From Bacteroidia bacterium (GTDB lineage: Bacteria; Bacteroidota; Bacteroidia; Bacteroidales; Dysgonomonadaceae), in assembly GCA_030539475.1 (NCBI GenBank), contig JAUNRY010000021.1, positions 1 through 15,825 of the forward strand: a stretch of 15,825 bases of DNA, given 5' to 3'. A program made the position numbers and the translations under genes. Positions 5,315 to 13,296 of this stretch are shown here, one piece after another (position 1 is the first letter of the stretch; each line of letters begins with the position of its first letter). Under the pieces are notes generated by a model, which worked only from the letters and a program-made list of their open reading frames with translations, ran no database searches and was not told the origin of the DNA.

Positions 5315-8023
5315 TTAGAAATCATAGCTGATACCCAAGCTCACATTTATCCCTTTCTTGTATTGATTCAGTACGATTTTGTCGTTCGAATCACTTGCTT
5401 CGCGTGTGAGTGTGTAGTTTGGATTCAGCAGATTAGTAGCTTTCAATTTGAGTGTTATATTTTGATTGAGTTTTGCTGATGATACAAAATCGAGCGTAGG
5501 AATACCTTTTTCGATAATATCTTTGAAGCCGCGTGAACCGATGGTGTGGATGCGATTACTGAAATAATTGAGAACAAGAGAGTTCACATAACTTTTCTGT
5601 CCGTTGGTGAAAGTATGCGAAATATCGAAGTTGCCTATAAAAGGAGCTGCTCCTTCCAGTTGCGTGTTTCGTTCTTCGGTATTAAGCAATTTCACCACAA
5701 GATTGGAATAGATATACGACGCATTTACTCCTACCGATAACCGATTGAGCGTTGTGCTGCTTGCATTGGTACGGGAGAAAATATTTTTTCTTACCTCAAC
5801 TTCCATTCCGGCAACATTGGCTTTGTCGCTGATATTGGTGTATTCGAGCAACCCGGCCGAGTTTCCTTGATCGGCGCGTCCGATAGGATTTTGAATGATT
5901 TTGTAGAAACCCGTGAGAGAAATTAACTCCGACGGAGTAAGGTAATAGTCCCATTTTAAGTCGGCGTTGTAATTGTCAGACGGCTTAATATTGGGATTAC
6001 CCTGGCTTGCAAAGCCGATGTTTACGTACTGATAGGGCGATATCTCTTTCGATTGCGGCAGCGTGTAGGTTTTACTTAAGCCCAACCGAAGCACGTTTTT
6101 ATCGTTGACATCGTATTTCAGGTTCGCGCTTGGCAAATAGTAAAACTTATTGATACTCTCGCTGCCGATACCGGCATTTTGAGTAACGTAATCAACGGTT
6201 AAATCTATTTTGTCAACCCGAAATCCCACGTTGGCCAGCAATTTACTCGTTAACTGATAGGTTCCTTCGGCAAATCCGGAGTGAATATTCTTGGTAACCT
6301 CGTACGAGTTTGGGTCGCCTTGCGTCATTTGAAATTTGCCCGCATCCAAATTTGCCGTGTTGTAAAAATCGTCCAGTTGAAGATTTTCTATCGAAGCAGT
6401 TCCGGGAACGGCCGAAAAATTGTATTCTACCGCGTTGAAATCATTTTTCACAAAGCGTCCAACGTATCCGGCGCGGATGGATGAATTCTCATTGCCAAAC
6501 CGGTCGTTTAACTTGTACTTCAACGTTGTTTTTGCGTTAATATCATTTTCGTTTAGCGTGGAGAAAAATCGTTTCTGACGATTACTTCCGGTAAGTATGT
6601 ATGAGCCGTCCGTCATTCTCGACAGGTAGTTTTCCCGTCTATCAGGCTCCAGCCCTTTAATCGTATTGTACGATGCCCCTACTTCCAGATTCAACTTTTC
6701 CGACAACTCCCAATCCGTATCAACTTGATTGGTAATAAGCAGATTATCATTGGTTTGCTGCCTGCGGTAGAAACCCATGTAATCTTCGCTGTCCTGATGC
6801 CTTTCGGCATGTTTTCCCGCATATTCACCCACGTATTGGTCGTTGGCGTGAATCATCATAAAATTATATTGCAGATTGTGTTTGCGATTGATTCCGAAAT
6901 TCACATTACCCAGTACCAGCTGGTTGGTGTTTTGCGAAAATCTTTTTCCTTCCTGATCCTGATAAACAAGGCCGTTGGTAATGGAGTTTCTAACGATTTC
7001 TTTGGTGTAGGAATAATCCACGTTGTGCGATGCTACCACGAAAAACGAAAGAGGATTGCTGTTTTCGCCTATGCGAAACGATTTGCCTCCCGACAAGCCG
7101 AAACTGTGGTTCAATGGCAGTTTTACAATGGATGGATCAAGGCTGTTTTTGAAATCGAATTTTCCTTGCGAAGGTTGAGCGTTGTTGGCAAATCCGAAAT
7201 AATCGGAACCATCCTGACGGAGAAAGTCGGTGGTAAATGCTGTGGAGTTCAGTCCGGCAGCCACTTCAAGCCCCAAAGCCTGATCGCCGAAAAGTTCTTT
7301 CGATGTAATATCGATAATGGCGCCGCCCACATCTCCCGAATTGTTTCCGCTAAAAACCTTATTTACGCCGATGTTTTGAATAACATCCGTTCCAAAAAAT
7401 TCCAGCGCAATGTTTTTGTATTCCGGATCTTCCGAGGGAATGGGAAAACCGTTGAGTAATGTAGCGTTGTATCGGTCGCCTAAACCACGTACAAAAACGT
7501 TTTTAACGCCTTCCTGACGCGAAATTCCCGCTACCTGCGCCACCGCGGCTTGCGCATCACCAATACCTTTGCGCGAGAGCTCACGTGCGCCCACAGCCTG
7601 CGTGGCCACCAACGCTTTGCGTTGCTCCAGAAGCAAAATGTTTTCGCTTTCGCGGTTGGCGCGGGCAACCACTTCTACGGCTTCGAGACTTATATCGTCT
7701 GAAGTCATTAAAATTTCGAGTTCTGTTTCTTTGTTGCTCTCAACCACCACTCCCGATATGTTGAGTGTTTGGTAGGCAACATAAGAAGCAGTGAGCGAGT
7801 ACGTTCCGGGAGAAACGTTGGGAATAACAAAATTGCCGTCTAAATCGGCGGCGGCGCCTTGCGTGGTTCCGTCAATTAAAATAGACGCGCCAATAAGCGG
7901 TTCGTTGGTTTTAACATCAAGTATTATTCCTTTTATAGTGCCGTTTTGCGCCAAAGCAGCGCTTGAAAAAGCGAGTAGGAATACAATAGCGACAACTGTT
8001 TTCAATAAAGTTTTATGTGCCAC
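5315..8023 (-). CDS. TonB-dependent outer-membrane receptor with N-terminal regulatory-like domain
   Basis: A 902-residue outer-membrane active transporter. It has a signal peptide (1-25, SSAALA before QNG), a carboxypeptidase-regulatory-like beta-sandwich (about 27-110, with PLIGASILIDG and DLDGNFVIPNVSPGTYSL), a plug domain (about 130-245, with VAQVAGISRQEGVKNVFVRG and GDVGGAIIDIT) and a 22-strand-type barrel ending in the aromatic beta-signal SLGISYDF. It starts at GTG 8021-8023: no in-frame ATG lies between the upstream TGA and this codon, and the signal peptide follows directly. It is the first gene of an operon with the beta-helix lipoprotein, driven by an 11-bp-period repeat promoter. 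Substrate is not readable. There is no SusD partner, so it is not a canonical glycan SusCD system. The promoter suggests a scarce nutrient, possibly a phosphorus compound. Confidence 0.93.
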   Translation of the reverse strand: MAHKTLLKTVVAIVFLLAFSSAALAQNGTIKGIILDVKTNEPLIGASILIDGTTQGAAADLDGNFVIPNVSPGTYSLTASYVAYQTLNISGVVVESNKETELEILMTSDDISLEAVEVVARANRESENILLLEQRKALVATQAVGARELSRKGIGDAQAAVAQVAGISRQEGVKNVFVRGLGDRYNATLLNGFPIPSEDPEYKNIALEFFGTDVIQNIGVNKVFSGNNSGDVGGAIIDITSKELFGDQALGLEVAAGLNSTAFTTDFLRQDGSDYFGFANNAQPSQGKFDFKNSLDPSIVKLPLNHSFGLSGGKSFRIGENSNPLSFFVVASHNVDYSYTKEIVRNSITNGLVYQDQEGKRFSQNTNQLVLGNVNFGINRKHNLQYNFMMIHANDQYVGEYAGKHAERHQDSEDYMGFYRRQQTNDNLLITNQVDTDWELSEKLNLEVGASYNTIKGLEPDRRENYLSRMTDGSYILTGSNRQKRFFSTLNENDINAKTTLKYKLNDRFGNENSSIRAGYVGRFVKNDFNAVEYNFSAVPGTASIENLQLDDFYNTANLDAGKFQMTQGDPNSYEVTKNIHSGFAEGTYQLTSKLLANVGFRVDKIDLTVDYVTQNAGIGSESINKFYYLPSANLKYDVNDKNVLRLGLSKTYTLPQSKEISPYQYVNIGFASQGNPNIKPSDNYNADLKWDYYLTPSELISLTGFYKIIQNPIGRADQGNSAGLLEYTNISDKANVAGMEVEVRKNIFSRTNASSTTLNRLSVGVNASYIYSNLVVKLLNTEERNTQLEGAAPFIGNFDISHTFTNGQKSYVNSLVLNYFSNRIHTIGSRGFKDIIEKGIPTLDFVSSAKLNQNITLKLKATNLLNPNYTLTREASDSNDKIVLNQYKKGINVSLGISYDF

Positions 8024-8054
8024 AAAATCAATTTTTAATTTTCATTTTACGGCA

Positions 8055-8110
8055 CAAAGGTCTAACAAAATTGTTACAGAACGGTTACGATAGAATTACG
8101 TTTTTGTTAA
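8055..8110 (-). promoter_or_regulatory. Pho-box-like direct-repeat promoter, copy 3 (TonB receptor operon)
   Basis: Minus-strand hexamers TTAACA (8105-8110), GTAATT (8094-8099), GTAACC (8083-8088) and GTAACA (8072-8077) are spaced every 11 bp. A fifth, weaker GTTAGA at 8061-8066 overlaps the -7 element GACCTTTG (8055-8062). The register between array and -7 is identical to copies 1 and 2. Predicted start is near 8048, about 24 nt before the GTG. Confidence 0.75.
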
Positions 8111-8118
8111 GTTTTTAG

Positions 8119-8154
8119 CAACAAAAAAAACCGGCGCTTCCGCACCGGTTTTTT
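8119..8154 (-). terminator. Intrinsic terminator of the biotin carboxyltransferase gene
   Basis: A GC-rich stem CCGGTGC/GCGCCGG (8131-8137 against 8142-8148) with a GGAA (GNRA) tetraloop in minus-strand RNA, flanked by A-runs and a following U8 run. The one wobble (G-U on minus, C-A on plus) fits minus-strand transcription. It lies 20 bp beyond the stop at 8174. Confidence 0.93.
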
Positions 8155-8173
8155 CTAACTTTCTGATATTGCA

Positions 8174-10066
8174 TCATTCTACAATCTTCATTATGGGTTG
8201 TCCCGCCTGAACAATGTCGCCCGGTTTTACATATATTTTATATGCCTTGCCCGCATATTCTGAAACAATATCGTTTTCCATTTTCATGGCTTCCAAAATA
8301 AGCAAGTGGGTTCCTCTGTAAATGTTATCGCCTTCGTGCACTTCAATTTTCATGATGCTTCCCGGCATAGGGCTTTCCACAACAAATCCGTGAGGTTCTT
8401 TTTCTTGCGGCGCGATAGGTGTTTCTTTCTGCTCCACAACCGGTTTTTCCTGTGGCCGGCGTAACGCAAATTCCGTTTCACGTATTTTTTTCAAATAATT
8501 GGTAGCAACGGCCGGAAAAAGTTCGAGTAATAATTGCTCTTGCTCGTTTTCTGCCAAGCGCACATTTCCGAACTCAGGCAAGGTTGGATTCTCCTGACAT
8601 TTATACGTGCTTGTGTCGTACGGAATTTCTTCGCGGGTTCCGGCAATTTTCATCCTGAATTCGGGATCCACGGCAACGGGTGTTTTTCCGTACTCGCCTT
8701 TCACTAACGCTACAAATTGATTGGAAGCGTTGGCGTATTTATCGCGTCCGTTTTTAAGATTTAGCGCCGAGCTTACTGCCTGAACGCCTACAATTTGGCT
8801 TGTGGGAGTTACCAGCGGCGGCAATCCGGCATCGAGGCGAACGCTCGGGATGAGTTTCATGGCGTCTTCCAGAATATCCAGCGAATTGAATTGTTTCAAC
8901 TGTGCCACCATATTGGTGTACATGCCGCCCGGAATCTCGGCATTCTTCACCATTTCATCGGGTTTCGGGAAATTGAAATAGGCCTCTATGGCATGGCAGG
9001 CAAGCAACAAGGCATTTTCATTGTTATTGTTGGCTGCAACAATGGCTTCGTCAAACAGTTTATCAATGTGTGCGGGCAGCTCGTCGGTAAGCGGATTGAA
9101 CGGGTTAGGAAACTGTTTTACGGCATCAAACGCATCCAGCTCTTTGCGGATTTCAAGCAATTCTGCGTTGATTGCGGCAACGGCTTCCATGTTTACATCC
9201 AGCTCAATACCAAGCTTTTGAGAGAAAATATAAATTAATTCAATTGCAGGAGCTGCCGGGCCGCCGGCAAAATTCCAAATATTGGTATCCACGATGTCAA
9301 CTCCGTTCACTATGGCCGCAAGTACCGATGCCAGTCCGTATCCCGGCGTGCAATGCGTATGAAAATCGATGGGAACGTTGAGTTCTTTTTTGAACAGCGA
9401 TATAAGGTTGGCCGTACGCACCGGCGGAATAAGTCCGCTCATATCTTTGATGGTAATCATATCGGCGCCCAATGCCAGCATTTCTTTGGCTTTGTTGAGG
9501 AAATATTCATCGGTGAACACATTTTCTTTTTTCACGCGTACTTCTTCTTTCTTCGTGATAAGTCCGAAGAATTTCTTTTTTTCAACCGTTTTTACCTCAT
9601 CGTCATACTTGGGATCAATGGTGTAACAAACGGCGCAATCTGCCATTCCACCGTATTTTTTAATGTACTTCACGCTCGATTTTATGTTGTCAACATCGTT
9701 CAGCGCATCAAAAATACGCATAATATTGAGTCCGTTGGCCACAGCATTTTTGAAAAATCCGTCGATAATTTCGTCGGGATAAGGTGCGTAGCCGTACAGA
9801 TTTCGTCCGCGTGAAAGGGCGGTGAGTTTGGACGCTCCTTGCACCGCGTCGCTGATTTTTCTGAGCCTGTCCCACGGATTTTCGTTCAGATAACGCATCA
9901 CGGAATCGGGGACGGCGCCGCCCCAAACTTCCATGGCATAAAAGTTGGCATTTTTGTAATAAGGCAACACTCTGTCGACTTGCGATTGATTCATTCTGGT
10001 AGCAAACGCCGATTGTTGACCGTCTCTTAATGAGAGATCCCTGATTAAAAGTTTTCTTTTTGTCAT
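8174..10066 (-). CDS. Biotin-dependent carboxyltransferase (pyruvate carboxylase subunit B / oxaloacetate decarboxylase alpha type)
   Basis: A carboxyltransferase moving CO2 between biotin and pyruvate/oxaloacetate. The N-terminal TIM-barrel (about 1-300) carries RDLSLRDGQQS (Asp15 as probable metal ligand), ITIKDMSGLIPP with the lysine expected to be carbamylated (Lys207), and metal ligands in DFHTHCTPGYG (His236, His238). A conserved PYC/OadA domain follows, then a Pro/Glu/Lys-rich linker (about 540-560) and a biotinyl domain with EAMKMEND (biotinylated Lys595). It has no biotin carboxylase domain. Two roles fit: subunit B of a two-subunit pyruvate carboxylase, or the alpha subunit of a Na+-pumping oxaloacetate decarboxylase; neither the BC subunit nor the beta/gamma membrane subunits are in the window. 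A Lys/Glu-rich insertion lies at about 154-185. Monocistronic, with its own promoter and terminator. Confidence 0.92.
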   Translation of the reverse strand: MTKRKLLIRDLSLRDGQQSAFATRMNQSQVDRVLPYYKNANFYAMEVWGGAVPDSVMRYLNENPWDRLRKISDAVQGASKLTALSRGRNLYGYAPYPDEIIDGFFKNAVANGLNIMRIFDALNDVDNIKSSVKYIKKYGGMADCAVCYTIDPKYDDEVKTVEKKKFFGLITKKEEVRVKKENVFTDEYFLNKAKEMLALGADMITIKDMSGLIPPVRTANLISLFKKELNVPIDFHTHCTPGYGLASVLAAIVNGVDIVDTNIWNFAGGPAAPAIELIYIFSQKLGIELDVNMEAVAAINAELLEIRKELDAFDAVKQFPNPFNPLTDELPAHIDKLFDEAIVAANNNNENALLLACHAIEAYFNFPKPDEMVKNAEIPGGMYTNMVAQLKQFNSLDILEDAMKLIPSVRLDAGLPPLVTPTSQIVGVQAVSSALNLKNGRDKYANASNQFVALVKGEYGKTPVAVDPEFRMKIAGTREEIPYDTSTYKCQENPTLPEFGNVRLAENEQEQLLLELFPAVATNYLKKIRETEFALRRPQEKPVVEQKETPIAPQEKEPHGFVVESPMPGSIMKIEVHEGDNIYRGTHLLILEAMKMENDIVSEYAGKAYKIYVKPGDIVQAGQPIMKIVE

Positions 10067-10082
10067 TTTCTGGTGGTTTTAG

Positions 10083-10102
10083 AAAATAGTTAGAACTATT
10101 TT
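10083..10102. repeat. Palindrome in the leader of the carboxyltransferase gene
   Basis: AAAATAGTT (10083-10091) and AACTATTTT (10094-10102) form a perfect 9-bp inverted repeat with a 2-bp centre, 16 bp upstream of the start codon and downstream of the predicted promoter. The tiny spacer suits a dimeric repressor operator better than an RNA hairpin. Confidence 0.6.
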
Positions 10103-10175
10103 GTGGTTTTTACTTATAATTTATAACTAAGATAAAATCCTTAAAAACAGAATTTTAATCTTATGATTACGCCTG

Positions 10176-10209
10176 CAAAGTAAGTAATTAATTTCGAATT
10201 ATAAGCAAA
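10176..10209 (-). promoter_or_regulatory. Possible promoter of the carboxyltransferase gene
   Basis: Minus-strand TTTG (10206-10209) and TTACTTTG (10176-10183) lie 22 bp apart, one position off consensus in both element and spacer. The leader would be about 100 nt and would contain the palindrome at 10083-10102. Confidence 0.45.
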
Positions 10210-10246
10210 TAATTAAGGAAAAATTTCTGTAATTATTTTTGAAACT

Positions 10247-10282
10247 AAAAAAGCAGAATTTCGGAATTGAAATTCTGCTTTT
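10247..10282 (-). terminator. Intrinsic terminator of the DEAD-box helicase gene
   Basis: A perfect 14-bp stem, AAAAGCAGAATTTC (10249-10262) against its complement (10269-10282), with a 6-nt loop, and TTTTAGTTT following on the minus strand. It lies 24 bp past the stop at 10306. Confidence 0.88.
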
Positions 10283-10305
10283 ATAAGGGTTTATTAGTGA
10301 TGCTG

Positions 10306-12036
10306 CTACAAACGTTTTTTCGTTTTCCGGGATTTCTTGAATTCTTTTTTTGCCGGTTTATCGTCTTTGTATTTCTTTTTGTCTGAAGTATTGCTGTCGG
10401 CCAATTCAACCACCAGCTTTCTGTCTTCTACATACACTCCTTTGAAGGATTTAAGAATTTGGCCTGCCTTTTCTTCGGGAACTTCGAAGAAAGAAAAGTT
10501 TTTCATCAAATCGATGCGCCCTACCCTTATTTTTCCGGGCACGTGGTCGTTTATAAAACCCATGAGATTGGCGGGATTGGCTCCATCCATTTTGCCGAGG
10601 TTAATAAAAAAGCGCGCATAACCTTTCTCGGCGTTTCTTGGGCCGGATTCGTTTCTGTCGAATTTTTTTCCTCTGCCGCCGCGTTCTTCATTTTTTGAGC
10701 TTCGCTCCTGGGGTTCTTCAATTTCTTCGGCGGCCTGGTAATAATCGATAAGTCGGTTGAACTCAAGCGACACCACGCGTTTGATGATGTCTTCTTTTTC
10801 CAGCCAATCGAGTTTCCGGTAAATGGAAGGTAAAAGCCGTTCGATTTCGGCTTCGTTTACTTTCACTTTTTCAATTTTATCCACGAAATTGAAAAGCTGT
10901 TTTTCGCAAATTATATCGCCTTTGGGAATGGGGCGTTTTTCGAATTTTTTGTTAATCAGTTTTTCTATTTGCGCTACTTTTCCTTTTTCTTTCGTGTGAA
11001 TAATGGCAATGGAAGTGCCTGTTTTTCCGGCTCTTCCGGTGCGTCCGCTGCGATGGGTGTAAATTTCGAAATCATCGGGAAGGCCGTAATTAATTACGTG
11101 CGTTACGTCGTCCACATCCAAACCGCGAGCGGCCACATCGGTTGCTACCAGCAATTGGAGATTGCGGTTCCGGAATTTGTTCATCACATAATCGCGCTGC
11201 GCCTGCGATAAGTCGCCGTGCAACGAGTCGGCATCGTATCCGTCCTGGATGAGTTTATCGGCAATTTCCTGCGTTTCTTTGCGGGTGCGGCAAAAAATAA
11301 TGCCGTACACATTGGGATAATAATCGGCGATTCGTTTCAGCGCCAGGTATTTATCTTTGGCATGAACCACAAAATAAATATGCCTTACGTTTTGCGCGCC
11401 TTCGTTTTTCCTTCCGATGGTTATTTCCATGGGATTGTTCATGTATTTGCGCGTTATTTTGGCAATTCCCTGCGGCATGGTGGCGGAAAAAAGCAGCATG
11501 CTGCGCGACTCGGGCACGTGGCCGAGTATTTCATCGATGCTTTCCGTGAAACCCATGTTGAGCATTTCATCGGCTTCGTCGAGCACAACGGTGTGTACGT
11601 TTTCCAGTGAAACCGTTTTGCGGTTTATTAAGTCAATCAGCCTTCCGGGCGTGGCCACGATAATATGCACGCCTCTTTTGAGGGCGCGGATTTGGCTGTC
11701 GATGCTCGATCCGCCGTAAACGGGAAGAATTTTTATGTCTTCCACGTATTCGGAATACTCCGTTAAATCGCCCGCTATTTGAAGGCATAATTCGCGCGTA
11801 GGGCACAACACCAGGGTTTGTGGCGCGAGCAGCGATGTGTTGGTTTTTTGTATCACGGGAATGCCGAAAGCGGCGGTTTTGCCGGTTCCGGTTTGCGCGA
11901 GAGCGATAATATCGCGCGTGTTGCCCAAAAGCTGCGGAATCACTTCTTCCTGCACGGGCATGGGTTGTTCGTAACCCAATTCGGTAATGGCGCGCATGAT
12001 TTGAGGCGCCACTCCGAGTTCTTCGAATGTTCTCAT
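10306..12036 (-). CDS. DEAD-box RNA helicase with DbpA-like RNA-binding domain (DeaD/CsdA type)
   Basis: An ATP-dependent RNA helicase acting on structured RNA, typically in ribosome assembly or cold adaptation. It contains an N-terminal Q motif (FEELG... around MPVQEEVIP), Walker A AQTGTGKT (47-54), PTREL (79-83), TPGR, DEAD (153-156), SAT (184-186), ARGLD (303-307) and HRSGRTGR (328-335), so the helicase core is intact. A hydrophilic linker (about 440-470) leads to a DbpA-type RNA-recognition domain (about 473-546, RFFINLGKMDGANPANLMGFI) and a Lys-rich tail ending KSRKTKKRL. The 576 residues are close to the DeaD/CsdA range. The leader is long (about 143 nt) if the good -7 element at 12186 is used, as is common for cold-inducible helicase genes; that regulation is inferred. 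Confidence 0.95.
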   Translation of the reverse strand: MRTFEELGVAPQIMRAITELGYEQPMPVQEEVIPQLLGNTRDIIALAQTGTGKTAAFGIPVIQKTNTSLLAPQTLVLCPTRELCLQIAGDLTEYSEYVEDIKILPVYGGSSIDSQIRALKRGVHIIVATPGRLIDLINRKTVSLENVHTVVLDEADEMLNMGFTESIDEILGHVPESRSMLLFSATMPQGIAKITRKYMNNPMEITIGRKNEGAQNVRHIYFVVHAKDKYLALKRIADYYPNVYGIIFCRTRKETQEIADKLIQDGYDADSLHGDLSQAQRDYVMNKFRNRNLQLLVATDVAARGLDVDDVTHVINYGLPDDFEIYTHRSGRTGRAGKTGTSIAIIHTKEKGKVAQIEKLINKKFEKRPIPKGDIICEKQLFNFVDKIEKVKVNEAEIERLLPSIYRKLDWLEKEDIIKRVVSLEFNRLIDYYQAAEEIEEPQERSSKNEERGGRGKKFDRNESGPRNAEKGYARFFINLGKMDGANPANLMGFINDHVPGKIRVGRIDLMKNFSFFEVPEEKAGQILKSFKGVYVEDRKLVVELADSNTSDKKKYKDDKPAKKEFKKSRKTKKRL

Positions 12037-12134
12037 CTTTTCTTTAATTTAATTGTGAAAGTATTCGCATTTTCTCGAAACCCCCACAACACGACTATAT
12101 ATAAAGATGTGAGAAAAATTGAATAATTGTACTT

Positions 12135-12168
12135 GCCAATGGCCAATAGCTGACAGCCAATTAGCTGA
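12135..12168. repeat. Degenerate tandem AGCCAAT/AGCTGA repeat in the helicase leader
   Basis: A patch of short overlapping motifs: GCCAATGGCCAATAGCTGA then CAGCCAATTAGCTGA. It can be read as repeats of a GCCAAT half and an AGCTGA half, followed by a T-run on the plus strand. It lies in the intergenic region between the phosphatase-like gene and the helicase gene, within the predicted helicase leader. Meaning unknown. Confidence 0.5.
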
Positions 12169-12185
12169 TTTTTTTAAAATCGGGC

Positions 12186-12194
12186 GCAAAGGTA
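12186..12194 (-). promoter_or_regulatory. -7 element of the DEAD-box helicase promoter
   Basis: TACCTTTGC on the minus strand is a perfect TAnnTTTGC element lying between the end of the upstream gene (12213) and the helicase start (12036). No TTTG is found at the -33 position. The start would be near 12179. Confidence 0.6.
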
Positions 12195-12212
12195 CGGAAA
12201 ATAAATGGATTA

Positions 12213-13277
12213 TTAATTATAGAGAAGATGTTTACGCAATAAAATACGTTTTCCGGATGTCAATTTGAGTTCTTTTTCCAGGTAATTGTCAATTGTTCCG
12301 TATTTTTGATTGATGTAATCGATGGAATAATTTATATAAGCCACATTTACCGACATAAGAGCGGTAACTGCTTCCTGAAAATATTCGGGCTTGTCTTTTA
12401 CGTTTTCGGCAATGGCGGAGATATCTATGGTTTGGCGCGACAATAGATAATCGTCTATTGCTACGTTTTGCGGAATGCCCAGAGCATAGAGTATGAAAAA
12501 AGCGGCCAGTCCTATCCTGTCTTTTCCCAACGAACCGGTAAGCAACACAGGGTAATTGTTTTCATCGGTAAGAATATTGAACATTTCGGCAAACTCCGTC
12601 TTGTAATTTTCAATAATTCCAATGTACGAGTTCTGAACATCGCGAATGGCATCGCTGCGGGTTAGTTTTTCGTTGTCCATCATCTCGTTAATTGTTTCAT
12701 CGTCCATGGGAGTAATCGGCAGCGATATTTTCCGGATGGTGGGATGAACGAGAATGGGGTATATTTTTACGGTTTTGTCGGATCGGAAATCAATAATGGT
12801 TTTTATATTCAATCGCCGTAGGCGTTCCTGATCATACAACGTGGCGCTGCTTAAATCTCCCGACCGGAAAACTCTTCCCCATTTCATTTGCTGGTCGGTA
12901 TGCGTGAAATATCCGCCCAAATCCCTGAAATTTTTTATGTTGCTCATTTCTATAATCCGGTTGGATATGATTCCCGAATATGCCGATGTGGTTTTTAAAA
13001 TGTAAAACTCTCTTATGTCGGGACTCGATGGGCTTATAATGGTAACCTGGTCGGTTATATTTGATGTGCGGATGGGCGTAAAATTACCTATATCTGTGTC
13101 GGAATGAGAAGAATAAATGTTGATATCACCCTCTTGGTCGGGACTCACTTCCCATTTAAGAAGCATATCGCCATCTTTATTCTTTTCCGCCACAGATGTA
13201 ATTTTTACTGTTGATGCGCAACCCGTGGCAATCAACAGGCAAATTGCCGGAATAAGTATGAAATTATATTTCTCCAC
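12213..13277 (-). CDS. Exported lipoprotein of the tyrosine-phosphatase family, predicted inactive (pseudophosphatase)
   Basis: A 354-residue lipoprotein: signal peptide with lipobox ATGC (acylated Cys20), a fibronectin-III-like beta domain (about 25-105), then a tyrosine/serine phosphatase domain of the MptpB/Y_phosphatase3 type (about 115-290; NFRDLGGY, GRVFRSGDLS, IIDFRSDKT). The P-loop expected as HCxxGKDRTG reads TGSLGKDRIG at 247-256: His is replaced by Thr247 and the nucleophilic Cys by Gly248, while Lys252, Asp253 and Arg254 remain. The codons were read directly. The fold should survive but cysteine catalysis cannot. It starts at GTG 13275-13277; no in-frame ATG precedes it, the predicted transcript start is about 13 nt upstream, and the signal peptide follows directly. 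Likely periplasmic or surface-anchored; a binding role is inferred. Confidence 0.85.
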   Translation of the reverse strand: MEKYNFILIPAICLLIATGCASTVKITSVAEKNKDGDMLLKWEVSPDQEGDINIYSSHSDTDIGNFTPIRTSNITDQVTIISPSSPDIREFYILKTTSAYSGIISNRIIEMSNIKNFRDLGGYFTHTDQQMKWGRVFRSGDLSSATLYDQERLRRLNIKTIIDFRSDKTVKIYPILVHPTIRKISLPITPMDDETINEMMDNEKLTRSDAIRDVQNSYIGIIENYKTEFAEMFNILTDENNYPVLLTGSLGKDRIGLAAFFILYALGIPQNVAIDDYLLSRQTIDISAIAENVKDKPEYFQEAVTALMSVNVAYINYSIDYINQKYGTIDNYLEKELKLTSGKRILLRKHLLYN

Positions 13278-13296
13278 CCGCGTTTGATTTTGGCAA

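Noticed and set aside
6725..7459. 244-residue plus-strand frame inside the TonB receptor gene
   Set aside because: It is a long shadow frame of the receptor's coding sequence; the receptor on the other strand has complete, recognisable domains throughout.
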